NCBI RefSeq assembly: GCF_021502655.1
Contig: NZ_JAKFFT010000002.1
Location: forward strand, 124,001-188,000
Source: Dyadobacter sp. CY347
GTDB taxonomy: Bacteria; Bacteroidota; Bacteroidia; Cytophagales; Spirosomataceae
DNA length: 64,000 nt
Reading direction: 5' to 3'
Under the pieces are notes generated by a model. The model was not told where the DNA came from. It saw only the letters and a program-made list of their open reading frames with translations, and did no database searches. Each line of letters opens with the position of its first letter. The first letter of the stretch is position 1. Below are positions 8,850-17,779 of the stretch, in pieces. Position numbers and translations under genes: made by a program.

Positions 8850-10505
8850 GTGAGAAAAATTTGCTTAAAAGCGTTGCTGATACTGCTTTCTGTATCTGCA
8901 TTTGCCCAGACTTCCAAGAAAGCCGCCCCCAAATCCTCACCGCTCGCCCGTCCCAAGCTTGTAGTCGGCATTGTGGTGGATCAGATGCGTTATGATTATT
9001 TGTATCGCTACTACGACCAATATCAGGAAGGTGGTTTTAAAAGAATGATGAATGAAGGTTTCAACTGCCGGAACAACCATTATAGTTATGCATTAACGGT
9101 TACTGCTGCGGGTCACGCGTCTGCCTATACGGGTTCTGTGCCTGCGATAAATGGCATTGTGGGAAACGAATGGTTTGATCCGATTACGAAACAAAGCATT
9201 TATTGCGTGGAAGACAGCACAGTAAAAACCGTCGGCAGCAATAATCCGACTGTGGGCAAAATGTCGCCGCGAAATTTGCTGACCAGCACGGTGTCTGACC
9301 AGCTCAGGATCGCGACCAATTTCCGCAATAAAACTATTGCGGTTGCGATCAAGGATAGAGGCTCTATTCTGCCTGGCGGGCACACGGCTAACGGTTCATA
9401 TTGGTTTGATTCCAAAACCGGAAATTGGGTGACGAGCACTTATTATATGGACGATCTTCCGCAGTGGGTGAAAGATTATAATGCAAAAAAAATGCCTTCT
9501 GCTTACTTACAAAAAGGCTGGCAACTCTTGCTGTCTGCGAATAGTTACGGCCAAAGCTCGCCGGATGATGTGGATTGGGAAGGCAAATTGCCCGGTGCGA
9601 AAAGGCCTGTATTTCCTTATGATCTGGCTGGTCTGGCTGGCGATGCATTTGGTGTGGTAACCGACACGCCTTGGGGAAACACGATTACAAAAGAAATGGC
9701 TATCGAGGCCATTAAGGGTGAAAATCTCGGAAAAGGAAAGGATACCGATTTCCTGGCGATCAGTTTTTCCTCAACGGATAAAATCGGGCATAGGGTAGGG
9801 CCGAATTCTATGGAACAGCAGGATGATTTTCTGCGGTTGGACAGAGAATTTGCGGAGCTCTTCGGCTTTCTGGATAGTTGGGTAGGAAAAGGCGAGTATA
9901 CCGTTTTCCTTACTGCCGACCACGGCGTTGTAGACGTTCCCGGGTTCGCGGCCGCACATAAGCTTCCCGCCGGCCTGGTTGAACGCCGCGTTGTGAATGC
10001 CACCGTTGACAAAGCATTGGATGATGCTTTTGGTAAAGAAAAATATGTGTTGAGCAGAGAAAACAATCAGCTCTATTTTGATCATGACCTTTTGCTTAAA
10101 AAGAAAATAACAGTCGCTATGGCCACAGAAGTGATCCGTGAAGCATTACTGAAAGTCCCGGGCGTAGCCGACGTGCTGAACCTGAATGATATGGGAAAAG
10201 CACCGTTGAACACGTATCAGCTGGAATTATATAAGAACAATGTGAATGCCAAACGCAGCGGAGATGTGCAGATCCTTGCCGAGCCAGGCTGGTTTTACGG
10301 AACGTTAACCGGGACATCGCATGGCACACCATATAATTATGACACGCAGGTTCCGTTCGTTATGTTTGGTTGGGGGATAAATAAAGGGGAAACATTGCGC
10401 CGGACTTCGGTTTCGGACATTGCGCCTACTATTTCTGCATTGCTGCATATTTTGCCAGCCAGCGGGAACATTGGAAACCCTGTTGAGGAAGCGATTAAGA
10501 AGTAA
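8850..10505 (+). CDS. PafA-type alkaline phosphatase, copy 2 (GTG start)
   Basis: A 551-residue paralog of the upstream gene. It starts with GTG, since no ATG precedes the signal peptide (Met1 to Gln20). The catalytic set is complete: Asp44, Thr85 in TAAGH, Lys168-Asp-Arg170, 'STDKIGH', 'TADHG' and 'TSHGTPYNYDTQ'. Differences from copy 1 cluster in surface-like segments after residue 100 and around residues 350-400. A periplasmic phosphomonoesterase role follows from the family. A strong terminator separates it from copy 1 and another follows it, so it may be regulated independently, for example by phosphate. No Pho box can be recognised. Confidence 0.92.
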   Translation: MRKICLKALLILLSVSAFAQTSKKAAPKSSPLARPKLVVGIVVDQMRYDYLYRYYDQYQEGGFKRMMNEGFNCRNNHYSYALTVTAAGHASAYTGSVPAINGIVGNEWFDPITKQSIYCVEDSTVKTVGSNNPTVGKMSPRNLLTSTVSDQLRIATNFRNKTIAVAIKDRGSILPGGHTANGSYWFDSKTGNWVTSTYYMDDLPQWVKDYNAKKMPSAYLQKGWQLLLSANSYGQSSPDDVDWEGKLPGAKRPVFPYDLAGLAGDAFGVVTDTPWGNTITKEMAIEAIKGENLGKGKDTDFLAISFSSTDKIGHRVGPNSMEQQDDFLRLDREFAELFGFLDSWVGKGEYTVFLTADHGVVDVPGFAAAHKLPAGLVERRVVNATVDKALDDAFGKEKYVLSRENNQLYFDHDLLLKKKITVAMATEVIREALLKVPGVADVLNLNDMGKAPLNTYQLELYKNNVNAKRSGDVQILAEPGWFYGTLTGTSHGTPYNYDTQVPFVMFGWGINKGETLRRTSVSDIAPTISALLHILPASGNIGNPVEEAIKK

Positions 10506-10513
10506 GTTATGGC

Positions 10514-10561
10514 AAAAAAAGGCTGCATAGGGGATATGATCCTTGCTATGCAGCCTTTTTT
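10514..10561. terminator. bidirectional terminator between PafA copy 2 and nfeD
   Basis: A stem of about 16 bp (10514-10530 with 10546-10561) flanked by A-run and T-run, able to stop both the plus-strand phosphatase and the minus-strand nfeD transcripts. Confidence 0.9.
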
Positions 10562-10589
10562 ATGAATGTTCAGGTCTGTTTGAACACAT

Positions 10590-11024
10590 TCAGGATTCTT
10601 CTACGATCAGCAGAATTCCGTCTGCTTTTTTGATCACAACTTTACTGCCAGCAGTAATCGAGGTGTGATTGAGGGAATTGGCTTTCCACTCTGCTCCGCG
10701 GTAATAAATTTTGCCTTCACCTTCGGCCGGTATATCCTTGATAACCATGGCTGTTTCGCCCACAAACTCATTGTATTCAGCGGCTCCCTTCCGATCCAGC
10801 AGCCTGCGAGCATGCTTGCGTAACACCAGCATGGAAATAACGGAAATCACAGAAAATGCGATGATCTGGCTTTCGGTGCTCGTAAGCAAGCCGGCGGCTG
10901 CGAGTAATGAAGTGAACAGCGCACCAATTGCAAAAAATACAAAAACAAGTAAAACACTGACCAATTCTGCGATAAGCATGATCAGTCCAACGATAAGCCA
11001 TATTTGCGGCAGCGACAAATCCAT
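10590..11024 (-). CDS. NfeD family membrane protein
   Basis: 144 residues from an ATG 1 base after the stop codon of the stomatin gene (an upstream in-frame start at 11069 would overlap that gene and lacks support). Three or four hydrophobic helices fill residues 1-75. They are followed by a soluble OB-fold-like C-terminal domain (about 85-144) with 'GETAMVIKDI' and 'GAEWKANS' strands, as in NfeD-C. The short NfeD form without protease domain is normally paired with SPFH proteins and thought to anchor or regulate them in membrane microdomains. The tight gene pair here supports that. Confidence 0.88.
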   Translation of the reverse strand: MDLSLPQIWLIVGLIMLIAELVSVLLVFVFFAIGALFTSLLAAAGLLTSTESQIIAFSVISVISMLVLRKHARRLLDRKGAAEYNEFVGETAMVIKDIPAEGEGKIYYRGAEWKANSLNHTSITAGSKVVIKKADGILLIVEES

Positions 11025-11025
11025 A

Positions 11026-11940
11026 CTATTTCTTCGGTTCTGATTTAACAACAGTAAGCGCAGTGGCAATCAGGGAGCTCATATCGGCGAGGTTTGCGGG
11101 CAAAATAAGCGTGTTCCCGGCCTTGGCCAGCTTGCCAAATTGTTCCACATAATTTTCGGCCACTTTCAGCTGGACTGCCTCGAAGCCGCCATCGACCCGG
11201 ATTGCCTCCGCCACCAGCCTGATACTTTCCGCAGTGGCTTCTGCCACCGACCGCAAAGCCGCTGCTTCTCCTTCCGCCTCATTAATCTGTCTCAACTTTA
11301 TACCCTCCGACTCCAAAACCACCTTTTGTTTCTGTCCTTCGGCAACATTGATTGCCGCCTGTTTCTCACCGTCTGACTGCAAAATAACCGCCCTTCTTTC
11401 TCGTTCTGCCTGCATTTGTTTTTCCATAGCAATCAAAACGCTTTGCGGCGGTGTGATATTCTTAATCTCATAACGTAAGACTTTCACGCCCCATCCCGTA
11501 GCAGCTTCATCAACCGACTCTACAACTGCACGGTTAACGGTCATACGTTCTTCAAATGTTTTATCAAGATCAAGCTTTCCGATTTCACTCCGCATGGTCG
11601 TTTGCGCGAGCTGGATTACGGCAAATGTGTAATCTGCAATACCGTAAGCGGCTTTTTTCGGATCAATAACCTGTATGAAAATGACTCCGTCCATGCGCAC
11701 CTGCACATTATCGCGCGTGATGCATATCTGTTCGGGAATGTCGATAGCAGTTTCTTTGAGTGTGTATTTATAAGCAACACGGTCGAAAAAGGGGATTATA
11801 AAGTTAATGCCGGGTTGAAGGACGGCGTAGAATTTCCCTAACCGTTCCATAATGTAGGCGGTTTGCTGCGGGATCACTTTCACGGTCATCAGGATCGTGA
11901 ATACAACGAGGACTAATAATACTAATAGTGGAGTAGTCAT
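11026..11940 (-). CDS. stomatin-like SPFH/Band 7 protein
   Basis: 304 residues: one N-terminal transmembrane segment (3-22), a Band 7 domain ('PQQTAYIMERLGKFY', then 'DNVQVRMDGVIFIQV') to about residue 180, and a long Ala/Glu/Gln-rich coiled coil (about 185-250). This matches the paraslipin/stomatin subgroup, which oligomerises at the inner membrane. It is the first gene of a two-gene operon with nfeD, its usual partner. A near-perfect inverted repeat ends 4 bases before the start codon and may control translation or transcription. The precise cellular role is unknown in this phylum. Confidence 0.9.
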   Translation of the reverse strand: MTTPLLVLLVLVVFTILMTVKVIPQQTAYIMERLGKFYAVLQPGINFIIPFFDRVAYKYTLKETAIDIPEQICITRDNVQVRMDGVIFIQVIDPKKAAYGIADYTFAVIQLAQTTMRSEIGKLDLDKTFEERMTVNRAVVESVDEAATGWGVKVLRYEIKNITPPQSVLIAMEKQMQAERERRAVILQSDGEKQAAINVAEGQKQKVVLESEGIKLRQINEAEGEAAALRSVAEATAESIRLVAEAIRVDGGFEAVQLKVAENYVEQFGKLAKAGNTLILPANLADMSSLIATALTVVKSEPKK

Positions 11941-11944
11941 TTAA

Positions 11945-11986
11945 AGTCAGGTTATGGTCTATTGCGAAAATAACCATAACATGACT
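11945..11986 (-). promoter_or_regulatory. long inverted repeat immediately before the stomatin start
   Basis: Arms 11945-11958 and 11973-11986 are complementary at 13 of 14 positions around a 14-nt loop. The base of the stem is 4 bases from the ATG. There is no T-run on the minus strand, so it is not a terminator. It could be an operator or an mRNA hairpin covering the ribosome entry site. Confidence 0.6.
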
Positions 11987-12065
11987 GGCTTCCTACTGCT
12001 TGATGCACCAGTGTAACGGAAACTTGCTCGTCGGCTTAAGATGGGGATGGATGGTTATTGATATA

Positions 12066-13232
12066 TTAATTTTTCAATATTTCTTTTGATATAACCAATT
12101 TTTGAATTTCGCTGGTGCCCTCGCCAATGGTGCAAAGCTTGCTGTCGCGATAGAACTTTTCGGCCGGATAATCCTTTACAAAACCATATCCGCCAAAGAT
12201 CTGGACCGCCTCATTGGCCACCCTGACGGCCGTTTCGGAAGAATGATATTTGGCAACAGAGCTCGCCAGCGCCACTTTTTGTCCCGAATCCTTTAATGCT
12301 GCAGCATGAAATGTCAATAATGTTGAAGCCTGCACGTCCGTATACATATCGGCCAGCTTGAACGCAATCGCCTGAAAATCACAGATGGCCTTGCCAAATT
12401 GTTTACGCTCTTTTGAATAAGCCAAAGCCGCTTCATATGCGCCTAATGCTGTACCCACGCCCAAGGCTGCAATAGAGATCCGGCCGCCGTCGAGCACTTT
12501 TAATGATTGTATAAAACCTTCGCCCACCTCACCCAGCCGCTGACTGTCCGAAACCCGGCAATCCTGGAAAATGAGCTCCACCGTTTCAGAAGCGCGCATG
12601 CCAAGTTTGTCTTCTTTCCGACCGGAAGCAAAACCGGGTGTTACTTGCTCAATGATGAATGCAGTCGCGCCATGCTTATCGCCGGGCTCACCGGTGCGGG
12701 TAATGATGACCGCTACATCACCTGACTTCCCGTTCGTGATGAAATTCTTGGAGCCGTTGATGATCCAGTCGTCGCCGTCGCGTACGGCAACAGTTTGCAT
12801 ATTGCCTGCATCTGAGCCTGTGTTAGGTTCCGTAAGGCCCCAGGCGCCCACGTGCTGGCCGGATGCCAGCTTGGGAAGATAGGTCTGTTTCTGCTCCTCG
12901 TTGCCAAACATTAATATATGATTTGTACAAAGCGAGTTATGCGCAGCCATGGATAACCCTACGGACGGATCTATTTTGGAGAGCGCAATGATGGCGGTAA
13001 CATATTCTTTATATCCTAATCCCGATCCGCCGTATTGCTCCGGCACCAGCATGCCCATCAGGCCCAATTCGCCTAAGCTATGAAACAATGTTTTTGGGAA
13101 TTGCTGTGCTTCGTCCCACTCCCTGATGTATGGCTTTATATGTATCGCTGTGAAGTCTTTAACTGTTTCCCGGATCAGGTCGCAGGTTTGTTCCCGCTGG
13201 CTTTCAACTGAATCCTCTTTTATTAAGTCCAT
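12066..13232 (-). CDS. acyl-CoA dehydrogenase
   Basis: 388 residues, the standard length of the family. An N-terminal helical domain, 'WGLTEPNTGSDAGNMQT' (FAD and substrate binding in the beta domain), 'FITNGKSGDVAVI', and a C-terminal helical domain ending in 'GEGTSEIQK', where the Glu is the expected catalytic base, are all visible. It catalyses alpha,beta-dehydrogenation of acyl-CoA with FAD, passing electrons to ETF. Chain-length preference cannot be read. The gene is isolated; no beta-oxidation partners lie nearby. The 211 bases upstream are AT-rich and shared with the divergent ugd gene. Confidence 0.95.
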   Translation of the reverse strand: MDLIKEDSVESQREQTCDLIRETVKDFTAIHIKPYIREWDEAQQFPKTLFHSLGELGLMGMLVPEQYGGSGLGYKEYVTAIIALSKIDPSVGLSMAAHNSLCTNHILMFGNEEQKQTYLPKLASGQHVGAWGLTEPNTGSDAGNMQTVAVRDGDDWIINGSKNFITNGKSGDVAVIITRTGEPGDKHGATAFIIEQVTPGFASGRKEDKLGMRASETVELIFQDCRVSDSQRLGEVGEGFIQSLKVLDGGRISIAALGVGTALGAYEAALAYSKERKQFGKAICDFQAIAFKLADMYTDVQASTLLTFHAAALKDSGQKVALASSVAKYHSSETAVRVANEAVQIFGGYGFVKDYPAEKFYRDSKLCTIGEGTSEIQKLVISKEILKN

Positions 13233-13343
13233 ATTTGCTGATGATTATATTATGATATTCAATGTTAGCAAGATTTGTATAAAAATCACCATCCGTAAAC
13301 GAACAAATCCTACACGAGGAGGTGAAGATTCATTTAAAAAAAT

Positions 13344-13351
13344 TACTTTTG
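13344..13351 (+). promoter_or_regulatory. possible -7 element before ugd
   Basis: TACTTTTG fits TAnnTTTG and would give a leader of about 85 bases. No convincing -33 TTG is found at the expected spacing. Confidence 0.25.
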
Positions 13352-13443
13352 CATACTCCGAATACTAGCCGTCTTGGTTAAGTACAAATATTTAACGTTA
13401 ATTAATAAGTGTCATAACAGCTATATAATAATTATCACATTTT

Positions 13444-14760
13444 ATGAAAATCGCAGTTGTAGGAACAGGGTACGTTGGTTTGGTTACGGGAACATGCTTC
13501 GCCGAGACGGGCAACCAGGTGACCTGCGTTGACATTGATGTCAGGAAAATAGAACGTTTGCAAAAAGGCGAGATCCCTATTTATGAGCCAGGTCTTGATG
13601 TACTTTTTGATCGCAATGTGGCTGAGGGCCGTTTATTGTTTACAACCAATCTTGCAGAAGGAATTAAAGACGCTGAGGTTATTTTCCTTGCACTTCCAAC
13701 TCCTCCGGGCGAAGATGGTTCTGCGGATTTGAAATATATTCTGAAAGTAGCCGACGATCTGGGACACATCCTGGATAAATACGCAGTTATTATTGATAAA
13801 AGCACAGTGCCTGTTGGAACTGCCGAGAAAGTAAATGCTGCCATCGCGGCCAATGCAAAAGTGAAATTCGACGTGGTTTCAAACCCTGAATTCTTGCGTG
13901 AAGGTGTTGCCGTAGAAGATTTCATGAAGCCCGACCGTGTCGTTGTTGGAACTTCCTCTGAAAAAGCGAAGAAAGTGATGGAGAAATTGTACGCACCATT
14001 GGTACGTCAGGGCAACCCGGTTATTTTCATGGACGAGCGTTCTGCTGAAATGACAAAATATGCAGCCAACTCATTCCTGGCCATGAAAATCACTTTCATG
14101 AACGAGATCGCAAACCTTTGCGAAAAAGTGGGTGCTAATGTGGACGATATCCGTCGTGGTATCGGAACGGACAGCCGCATTGGAAAGCGCTTTTTGTTTG
14201 CAGGGATTGGTTACGGCGGAAGCTGTTTCCCGAAAGACGTGCAGGCTCTTGCCAAAACTTCAAAAGATTACAACTACGATTTCCGCATCCTGCAATCGGT
14301 TATGGATGTGAATGATGACCAGAAGAAAAAGCTTTTGCCAATGGTAGACAGCTATTTTGGAGGAAGTCTGAAAGATAAAACAATTGCGGTTTGGGGGTTG
14401 GCATTTAAGCCATATACGGATGATATCCGTGAAGCTCCGGCTTTGGAAAACATCAATGCATTGCTGGAAGGCGGCGCGAAAGTGACCGTTTACGATCCGG
14501 AAGCAATGACGAACGTTAAAAATATCCTGGGTGATAAAGTGACTTTCTGCCACACGCCATACGCAGCTCTGGACGATGCGGATGCGTTGATGATCTTCAC
14601 AGAATGGCCTCAGTTCCGTACACCTGAATTTGAAAAAATGGGTAAACTGCTTAAAAACAAAGTAGTTTTTGACGGAAGAAACCTCTATGAACTGGAAACA
14701 ATGCGCGAAATGGGTTACACTTATTTCAGCATTGGAAGAGAAAAGGTGGTTCCAGCCTGA
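13444..14760 (+). CDS. ugd: UDP-glucose 6-dehydrogenase
   Basis: 438 residues. The NAD-binding motif 'GTGYVGLVTG' opens the protein and the catalytic Cys261 sits in 'GYGGSCFPKDV'. The 'FLREG' and 'KPDRVVVG' segments are also typical. The enzyme oxidises UDP-glucose to UDP-glucuronate in two NAD-dependent steps. It is followed after 40 bases by a UDP-glucuronate decarboxylase gene, so the pair would supply UDP-xylose for surface polysaccharide. No glycosyltransferases are adjacent. Confidence 0.95.
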   Translation: MKIAVVGTGYVGLVTGTCFAETGNQVTCVDIDVRKIERLQKGEIPIYEPGLDVLFDRNVAEGRLLFTTNLAEGIKDAEVIFLALPTPPGEDGSADLKYILKVADDLGHILDKYAVIIDKSTVPVGTAEKVNAAIAANAKVKFDVVSNPEFLREGVAVEDFMKPDRVVVGTSSEKAKKVMEKLYAPLVRQGNPVIFMDERSAEMTKYAANSFLAMKITFMNEIANLCEKVGANVDDIRRGIGTDSRIGKRFLFAGIGYGGSCFPKDVQALAKTSKDYNYDFRILQSVMDVNDDQKKKLLPMVDSYFGGSLKDKTIAVWGLAFKPYTDDIREAPALENINALLEGGAKVTVYDPEAMTNVKNILGDKVTFCHTPYAALDDADALMIFTEWPQFRTPEFEKMGKLLKNKVVFDGRNLYELETMREMGYTYFSIGREKVVPA

Positions 14761-14800
14761 GGGGAAGTCCAATATCAACATTAAAACTATCTCATTTTAA

Positions 14801-15793
14801 ATGAAACGTGTATTAATAACCGGAGCGGCGGGTTTCCTGGGCTCACACCTTTGCGAGCGCTTCCTGAAAGAGGGCATGTATGTGATCGGGATGGATAATC
14901 TCATTACGGGTGACATGCGGAACATTGAGCATCTGATGCCAGATCCGAATTTTGAATTCAACCACCACGATGTGACGAAGTTCGTACACGTGCCGGGTGA
15001 CCTGGATTACATCATGCACTTCGCATCCCCTGCCAGCCCGATCGACTATTTGAAAATCCCGATCCAAACCCTGAAAGTGGGTGCAATGGGAACGCATAAC
15101 CTGCTTGGCCTTGCACGCGTAAAAAATGCACGTTTTATTATTGCTTCAACATCGGAAGTTTACGGAGATCCATTGGTTCACCCGCAAACGGAAGATTACT
15201 GGGGCCACGTAAACCCGATCGGGCCGCGTGGTTGCTATGATGAGGCAAAACGTTACCAGGAAGCGATAACGATGGCTTACCATCGCTATCACCAGCTGGA
15301 AACACGCATTGTTAGGATCTTTAACACTTATGGTCCGAGAATGCGCCTCAATGACGGACGGGTATTGCCTGCATTCATCGGCCAGGCGCTCAGAGGTGAG
15401 GACATTACCGTATTTGGTGACGGAACGCAGACCCGCGCATTCTGTTACGTGGACGATCTGGTTGAAGGAATTTACCGTCTGTTAATGAGCGATTATTCTC
15501 TGCCAGTTAACATTGGTAACCCATCCGAAATCACGATTGGCGAGTTTGCCGAGGAAATTATCAAATTGACCGGAACGGATCAGAAAGTGATTTATCAGCC
15601 GCTTCCACAAGACGATCCTAAACAACGTCAGCCGGACATTACACTGGCGAAGGAAATTCTGGGCTGGGAGCCTAAGGTTTCCCGTGAAGAAGGTTTGCGG
15701 ATCACTTACGATTACTTCCGCAGCTTGCCAAAAGAAAGGCTTTACGAAGAATCAAACCACAGAGGCTTCGAAAGTTTCAGTGGAACCAAATAG
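14801..15793 (+). CDS. UDP-glucuronate decarboxylase (UDP-xylose synthase), extended SDR
   Basis: 330 residues, an extended short-chain dehydrogenase. It has the '[14 protein letters not shown]' Rossmann motif, a 'STSEVYGDP' segment and the catalytic Tyr146-x-x-x-Lys150 in 'GCYDEAKR'. The '[10 protein letters not shown]' and '[11 protein letters not shown]' segments are characteristic of UXS-type enzymes. The predicted reaction is conversion of UDP-glucuronate to UDP-xylose with tightly bound NAD. Being directly downstream of ugd makes this more likely than other SDR activities. A strong terminator follows at 15816. Confidence 0.92.
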   Translation: MKRVLITGAAGFLGSHLCERFLKEGMYVIGMDNLITGDMRNIEHLMPDPNFEFNHHDVTKFVHVPGDLDYIMHFASPASPIDYLKIPIQTLKVGAMGTHNLLGLARVKNARFIIASTSEVYGDPLVHPQTEDYWGHVNPIGPRGCYDEAKRYQEAITMAYHRYHQLETRIVRIFNTYGPRMRLNDGRVLPAFIGQALRGEDITVFGDGTQTRAFCYVDDLVEGIYRLLMSDYSLPVNIGNPSEITIGEFAEEIIKLTGTDQKVIYQPLPQDDPKQRQPDITLAKEILGWEPKVSREEGLRITYDYFRSLPKERLYEESNHRGFESFSGTK

Positions 15794-15815
15794 AATTTTA
15801 GAATATATAATGCAT

Positions 15816-15843
15816 AAAAAATCCCGCCTGAGCGGGATTTTTT
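15816..15843. terminator. bidirectional terminator between the UDP-xylose genes and frr
   Basis: A 12-bp stem (15816-15827 with 15832-15843) with a 4-nt loop, A-run on one side and T-run on the other. It serves the plus-strand UDP-sugar operon and probably the minus-strand frr. Confidence 0.92.
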
Positions 15844-15870
15844 GTTGATAAGCCAGTGATTTAAAAATCA

Positions 15871-16431
15871 CTAAACTTCCATGATCTCTTTTTCCTTTGC
15901 ATTAAAGATCTGCTCCACTTTGGAAATAAAACCGTCTGTCAGTTTCTGAACGCGGTCTTCGCTCAGCTTGATCAAATCCTCCGCAGCGCCTTCTTTCGTT
16001 AGCTTACGCAACGAATTGTTGGCATCCTGACGAATGTTCCGAATGTTGATTTTCGCAGTTTCAATTTCGTTTTTTGCGCGTTTAACCAATTCTCTTCTGC
16101 GTTCCTCATTCAATGGTGGAACCGAGATACGGATCATTTCGCCATCATTTGAAGGCGCAAAACCCAGGTTACCATTCCGGATCGCCTTTTCAATTTCATT
16201 GATGATCTTTTTCTCAAACGGCCTGATCGCGATAGTCCTTGCATCAGGCGTATTGATTGTTGCCACATTTTGCAATGGCGTCATGGAGCCGTAATATTCG
16301 ATTTGAAGACCTTCCAGCATCTGAGGCGTTGCCTTTCCGGCGCGTATTTTACCCAATTCAATGATCAGGTGCTTGATGGCGCCTTCCATGGTGTCTTTGG
16401 CGTCATCCAGATATAATTCTATTTCTTCCAT
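15871..16431 (-). CDS. frr: ribosome recycling factor
   Basis: 186 residues, the full family length. The 'RAGKATPQML' segment, the 'PFEKKIINEIEKAI' helix and the 'ISVPPLNEERRRELVKRAK' hallmark are present. With EF-G it splits post-termination ribosomes. It follows pyrH by 28 bases in the conserved pyrH-frr order, so the two are surely co-transcribed. Confidence 0.97.
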   Translation of the reverse strand: MEEIELYLDDAKDTMEGAIKHLIIELGKIRAGKATPQMLEGLQIEYYGSMTPLQNVATINTPDARTIAIRPFEKKIINEIEKAIRNGNLGFAPSNDGEMIRISVPPLNEERRRELVKRAKNEIETAKINIRNIRQDANNSLRKLTKEGAAEDLIKLSEDRVQKLTDGFISKVEQIFNAKEKEIMEV

Positions 16432-16459
16432 TATTTTGTAGTAAGATATTGTATTACTG

Positions 16460-17179
16460 CTAGTTAGAAATCAAAGTGCCCACCTCTTCGCCCATAACGA
16501 GGTCGTACAGGTTGCCAGGCTTGTTCATATCAAAAACGATGATCGGAACATTGTTTTCCTTACAAAGCGTAAATGCCGTCAAATCCATGATTTTCAGATT
16601 TTTAGACAATGCTTCATCGAATGTAAGTTGCGTGTATTTTGTAGCCAGCGGATCTTTTTCAGGGTCGGCTGTATAAACGCCATCAACGCGTGTGCCTTTC
16701 AGAACCACTTCCGATTCAGATTCAATGGCACGGAGGCCGGCTGTTGTATCCGTAGTAAAATATGGGTTTCCCGTTCCTGCTCCGAAGATCACTACACGTC
16801 CTTTTTCCAAATGGCGGATTGCGCGGCGGCGGATAAGCGGCTCGCAAACCTGCTCCATTTTAATGGCCGACATCAAACGCGTGTTCACGCCATGCTTTTC
16901 AAGGGAGCTTTGAATGGCCATACCATTGATCACCGTTGCCAGCATGCCCATATGGTCGCCCTGCACTCTGTCGATGCCCGATTTTTCGACTGATGCGCCG
17001 CGAAAAATATTTCCTCCTCCGATAACGATTGCAATCTGAACGCCTACTTCGGCAATTCTTTTAATTTCCCGGGCGTAATTATCCAGAATGTTAAAGTCAA
17101 TAACCTGGCCTTTGTCGCCGCCATTAAGTGCTTCTCCGCTCAGTTTCAGTAATAAACGTTTATATTTTGGTTCGGGCAT
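16460..17179 (-). CDS. pyrH: UMP kinase
   Basis: 239 residues of the amino-acid-kinase fold. '[10 protein letters not shown]' at the N-terminus, '[10 protein letters not shown]' for the phosphate-binding loop and '[17 protein letters not shown]' for UMP binding are diagnostic of bacterial UMP kinase. It phosphorylates UMP to UDP with ATP, in the same pathway as pyrF, which lies elsewhere in this window. It is first of the pyrH-frr pair. Confidence 0.97.
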   Translation of the reverse strand: MPEPKYKRLLLKLSGEALNGGDKGQVIDFNILDNYAREIKRIAEVGVQIAIVIGGGNIFRGASVEKSGIDRVQGDHMGMLATVINGMAIQSSLEKHGVNTRLMSAIKMEQVCEPLIRRRAIRHLEKGRVVIFGAGTGNPYFTTDTTAGLRAIESESEVVLKGTRVDGVYTADPEKDPLATKYTQLTFDEALSKNLKIMDLTAFTLCKENNVPIIVFDMNKPGNLYDLVMGEEVGTLISN

Positions 17180-17242
17180 GATTGTGATGTAGGTGTTTTC
17201 GACCGTAAAAATAAGCGTAGGAAGTTAAGATTAACAAGTAAT

Positions 17243-17779
17243 TTATTGAAACTCGAGCAATACCTGGTTTTTTTCAACGATTTCGCCAGCCGCCACTTTC
17301 AATGTCTTAACCACTCCATTTCCGGATGATTTGATTGTGTTTTCCATTTTCATGGCCACAAGCACCAGCAAAGTATCGCCTTTACTGATCGTATCGCCCT
17401 CAGCAACCGCAACGGACTGAATAAGCCCGGGCATTGGCGCTTTTACATTGTTGATCTTCGTGCTTGCCGTATTTTGCAATCCCATTCCTTCCAGAAGCAA
17501 GTCGAGCTGATCTTTTGCTTTGGTATAAAAGTGCTGACCATTGATCAAAAGATGAAATGTCTTTTCAGCAACATTGTGATCCAGCACTTCAATGTTATAG
17601 GATTTGTTTTGCCAAATGGCGTGGAAATGGTTCGTGCCAATGGGCACAATATCGCCTTCAAAAAGTTGCCCGCCTATGGACAAGCTGTTCTTTTCATTGT
17701 TGATCTCAAAAACATTTCCAGCTGACTTGTCGTCATCATTTTCAGTTGCGGGAGAATCGGATACTGCGATTTTTAGCAT
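17243..17779 (-). CDS. biotin carboxyl carrier protein subunit
   Basis: 178 residues. An N-terminal domain of about 100 residues resembles the region preceding the biotinyl domain in acyl-CoA carboxylase alpha chains. Then comes a biotinyl domain (about 110-178) with the AMKME motif (biotinylated Lys144) and 'VKAPMPGLIQSV'. Its start overlaps the end of the dihydrouridine synthase gene by 7 bases, so it is translated from the same message. A carboxyltransferase beta subunit is encoded at 40683-42242, but no biotin carboxylase is in the window. I infer it serves a propionyl-CoA or acetyl-CoA type carboxylase. Confidence 0.88.
   Translation of the reverse strand: MLKIAVSDSPATENDDDKSAGNVFEINNEKNSLSIGGQLFEGDIVPIGTNHFHAIWQNKSYNIEVLDHNVAEKTFHLLINGQHFYTKAKDQLDLLLEGMGLQNTASTKINNVKAPMPGLIQSVAVAEGDTISKGDTLLVLVAMKMENTIKSSGNGVVKTLKVAAGEIVEKNQVLLEFQ

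Larger units (their letters stand above)
7110..10505 (+). repeat. tandem duplication of a PafA phosphatase gene
   Basis: The two genes align without large gaps over almost their whole length, with long identical protein runs and identical nucleotide stretches (for example around 7240 and 8970). The intergenic sequences and signal peptides differ. This is a gene duplication old enough to have diverged, not an assembly artefact. Confidence 0.85.

Noticed and set aside
7110..10505. Possible assembly duplication of the phosphatase gene.
   Set aside because: The two copies differ throughout, including flanks and signal peptides.
13392..13401. TTAACGTTAA palindrome upstream of ugd.
   Set aside because: Short and AT-rich; expected by chance in an AT-rich intergenic region.
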